This document shows, one piece after another, positions 23,147 through 23,629 of a DNA stretch of 23,629 bases; the first letter of the stretch is position 1; each line of letters opens with the position of its first letter. The stretch is from NCBI GenBank assembly GCA_039819285.1, contig JBCBSH010000045.1, positions 1 to 23,629 on the forward strand. Direction: 5' to 3'. A program made the position numbers and the translations under genes. This DNA comes from JANQGH01 sp039819285 (lineage in GTDB: Bacteria > Pseudomonadota > Alphaproteobacteria > DSM-16000 > Inquilinaceae). The notes beneath the pieces are model-generated. The model did no database searches. It had not been told where the DNA came from and saw nothing but the letters and a program-made list of their open reading frames with translations.

Positions 23147-23161
23147 CCCGCCGCCGGCGGG
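23147..23161 (+). other. GC stem-loop between binding protein and permease genes
   Basis: CCCGCC, loop GCC, GGCGGG. It sits directly after the binding-protein stop, the same position as the stem-loop in the polyamine-type operon, and likely sets the binding protein to permease ratio. Confidence 0.45.
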
Positions 23162-23223
23162 GTGGCGCGTGATCCGCTCCGCCGGCCCCTCTTGTTCGCT
23201 GTTCTTCATGAGAGTTATCGCCG

Positions 23224-23629
23224 GTGACCACCGCCCCTGACGCGGCGCCCAAACCGCGCCAGAACCGATTTTACTTCCGCATCGAGTCGCTTGTCGTCCT
23301 GGTGGTGCTGTGCGTCGTGATGACGTTGCTGTCGCCGTTCTTTCTGTCGACCAGCAACATTCTCAACATCCTGCTGGCGACCGCCACGATCGGCGTGCTC
23401 GCTATCGGCGCGACCTATGTCATCGCCTCGGCCGGCCTGGACCTTTCCCTCGGCTCCGTGCTCGGCCTGTCCGCGGTGTTCGGCGCCTTTCTGGTCGATC
23501 GGCTGGGGCTGCCCTGGCCCTTTGGTATTGTCGGCGCCCTGTTTGCCGGCTTTGCCGCCGGCTATGTCAACGGTCAGCTCATCACCCGGCTTCGGATCCC
23601 CGCCTTCATCGTCACGCTCGGCATGCTGG
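23224..23629 (+). CDS. Sugar ABC transporter permease (RbsC-like), 5' part, cut by window end
   Basis: This inner-membrane permease is open from the GTG at 23224 to the window end (135 codons). It begins VTTAPDAAPKPRQNRFYFRI, then a membrane helix (SLVVLVVLCVVMTLLSPFF), LSTSNILNILLATATIGVLAIGATYVIASAGLDLSLGSVLGLSAV, and VNGQLITRLRIPAFIVTLGML. These match RbsC-type permeases, including the conserved GLDLSLGS motif. A stop (TGA at 23209-23211) lies upstream in frame, so GTG 23224 is the first plausible start, with GAGAG about 9 bases before it. The ATPase of the system is expected just outside the window or further along. Confidence 0.9.
   Translation, partial: MTTAPDAAPKPRQNRFYFRIESLVVLVVLCVVMTLLSPFFLSTSNILNILLATATIGVLAIGATYVIASAGLDLSLGSVLGLSAVFGAFLVDRLGLPWPFGIVGALFAGFAAGYVNGQLITRLRIPAFIVTLGML

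Noticed and set aside
1..23629. tRNA, rRNA, CRISPR, insertion sequence or phage genes
   Set aside because: I looked for tRNA-like arms, regular direct repeats and transposase or integrase motifs and found none that I could support.

Overview
The window is a GC-rich stretch of bacterial chromosome whose protein families (twin-arginine-exported enzymes, several ABC uptake operons with catabolic enzymes, a CxxC carboxymuconolactone-decarboxylase/AhpD-like protein) fit an alphaproteobacterium, perhaps of the Rhodospirillales type. That placement is inferred from gene content and codon use only. No rRNA, tRNA, CRISPR array, insertion sequence or phage gene was recognised. The coding density is high and the content is metabolic and transport-related.

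Layout. Bases 1-312 have no convincing gene. Bases 1-69 are an exact inverted copy of bases 318-386, the 5' end of the first gene. Then come a PLP-dependent trans-sulfuration enzyme (313-1455, +), an exported YVTN-type beta-propeller protein (1660-2646, +), a convergent SAM methyltransferase with a TTG start (2654-3409, -) and a Tat-exported flavin amine oxidase (3622-5319, +). An AhpD-like protein (5527-6075, -) and a MarR regulator with a cysteine-rich tail (6193-6753, +) are divergent. They share a 117-bp intergenic region carrying two mirror-image copies of an 11-bp operator-like element.

Bases 6872-14557 (+) form a complete peptide/opine-type ABC importer operon: binding protein, two permeases, an M14 AstE/AspA-type deacylase, a class III aminotransferase and two ATPases. 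The two enzymes sit between the permease and ATPase genes. The likely logic is import of an acylated amine or amino acid, deacylation, then transamination; the substrate is unknown.

Bases 20884 down to 15758 (-) form a second ABC importer operon of the spermidine/putrescine (PotABCD) type: binding protein, two permeases, ATPase, then a TrzN/SAH-deaminase-type amidohydrolase overlapping the ATPase gene by 4 bases. A Tat-exported class C beta-lactamase-family serine hydrolase (14566-15681, -) follows and converges on the first operon. The amidohydrolase probably acts on the imported N-containing compound.

Bases 21088-23629 (+) start a third importer operon, of the ribose/sugar type: a D-2-hydroxyacid dehydrogenase, a periplasmic sugar-binding protein and a permease cut off by the window end. 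In all three systems uptake genes are linked to one or two soluble enzymes likely to act on the imported compound. I saw no clearly unprecedented system. The best leads are the terminal inverted repeat, the MarR/AhpD redox-like switch and the two enzyme-bearing ABC operons.
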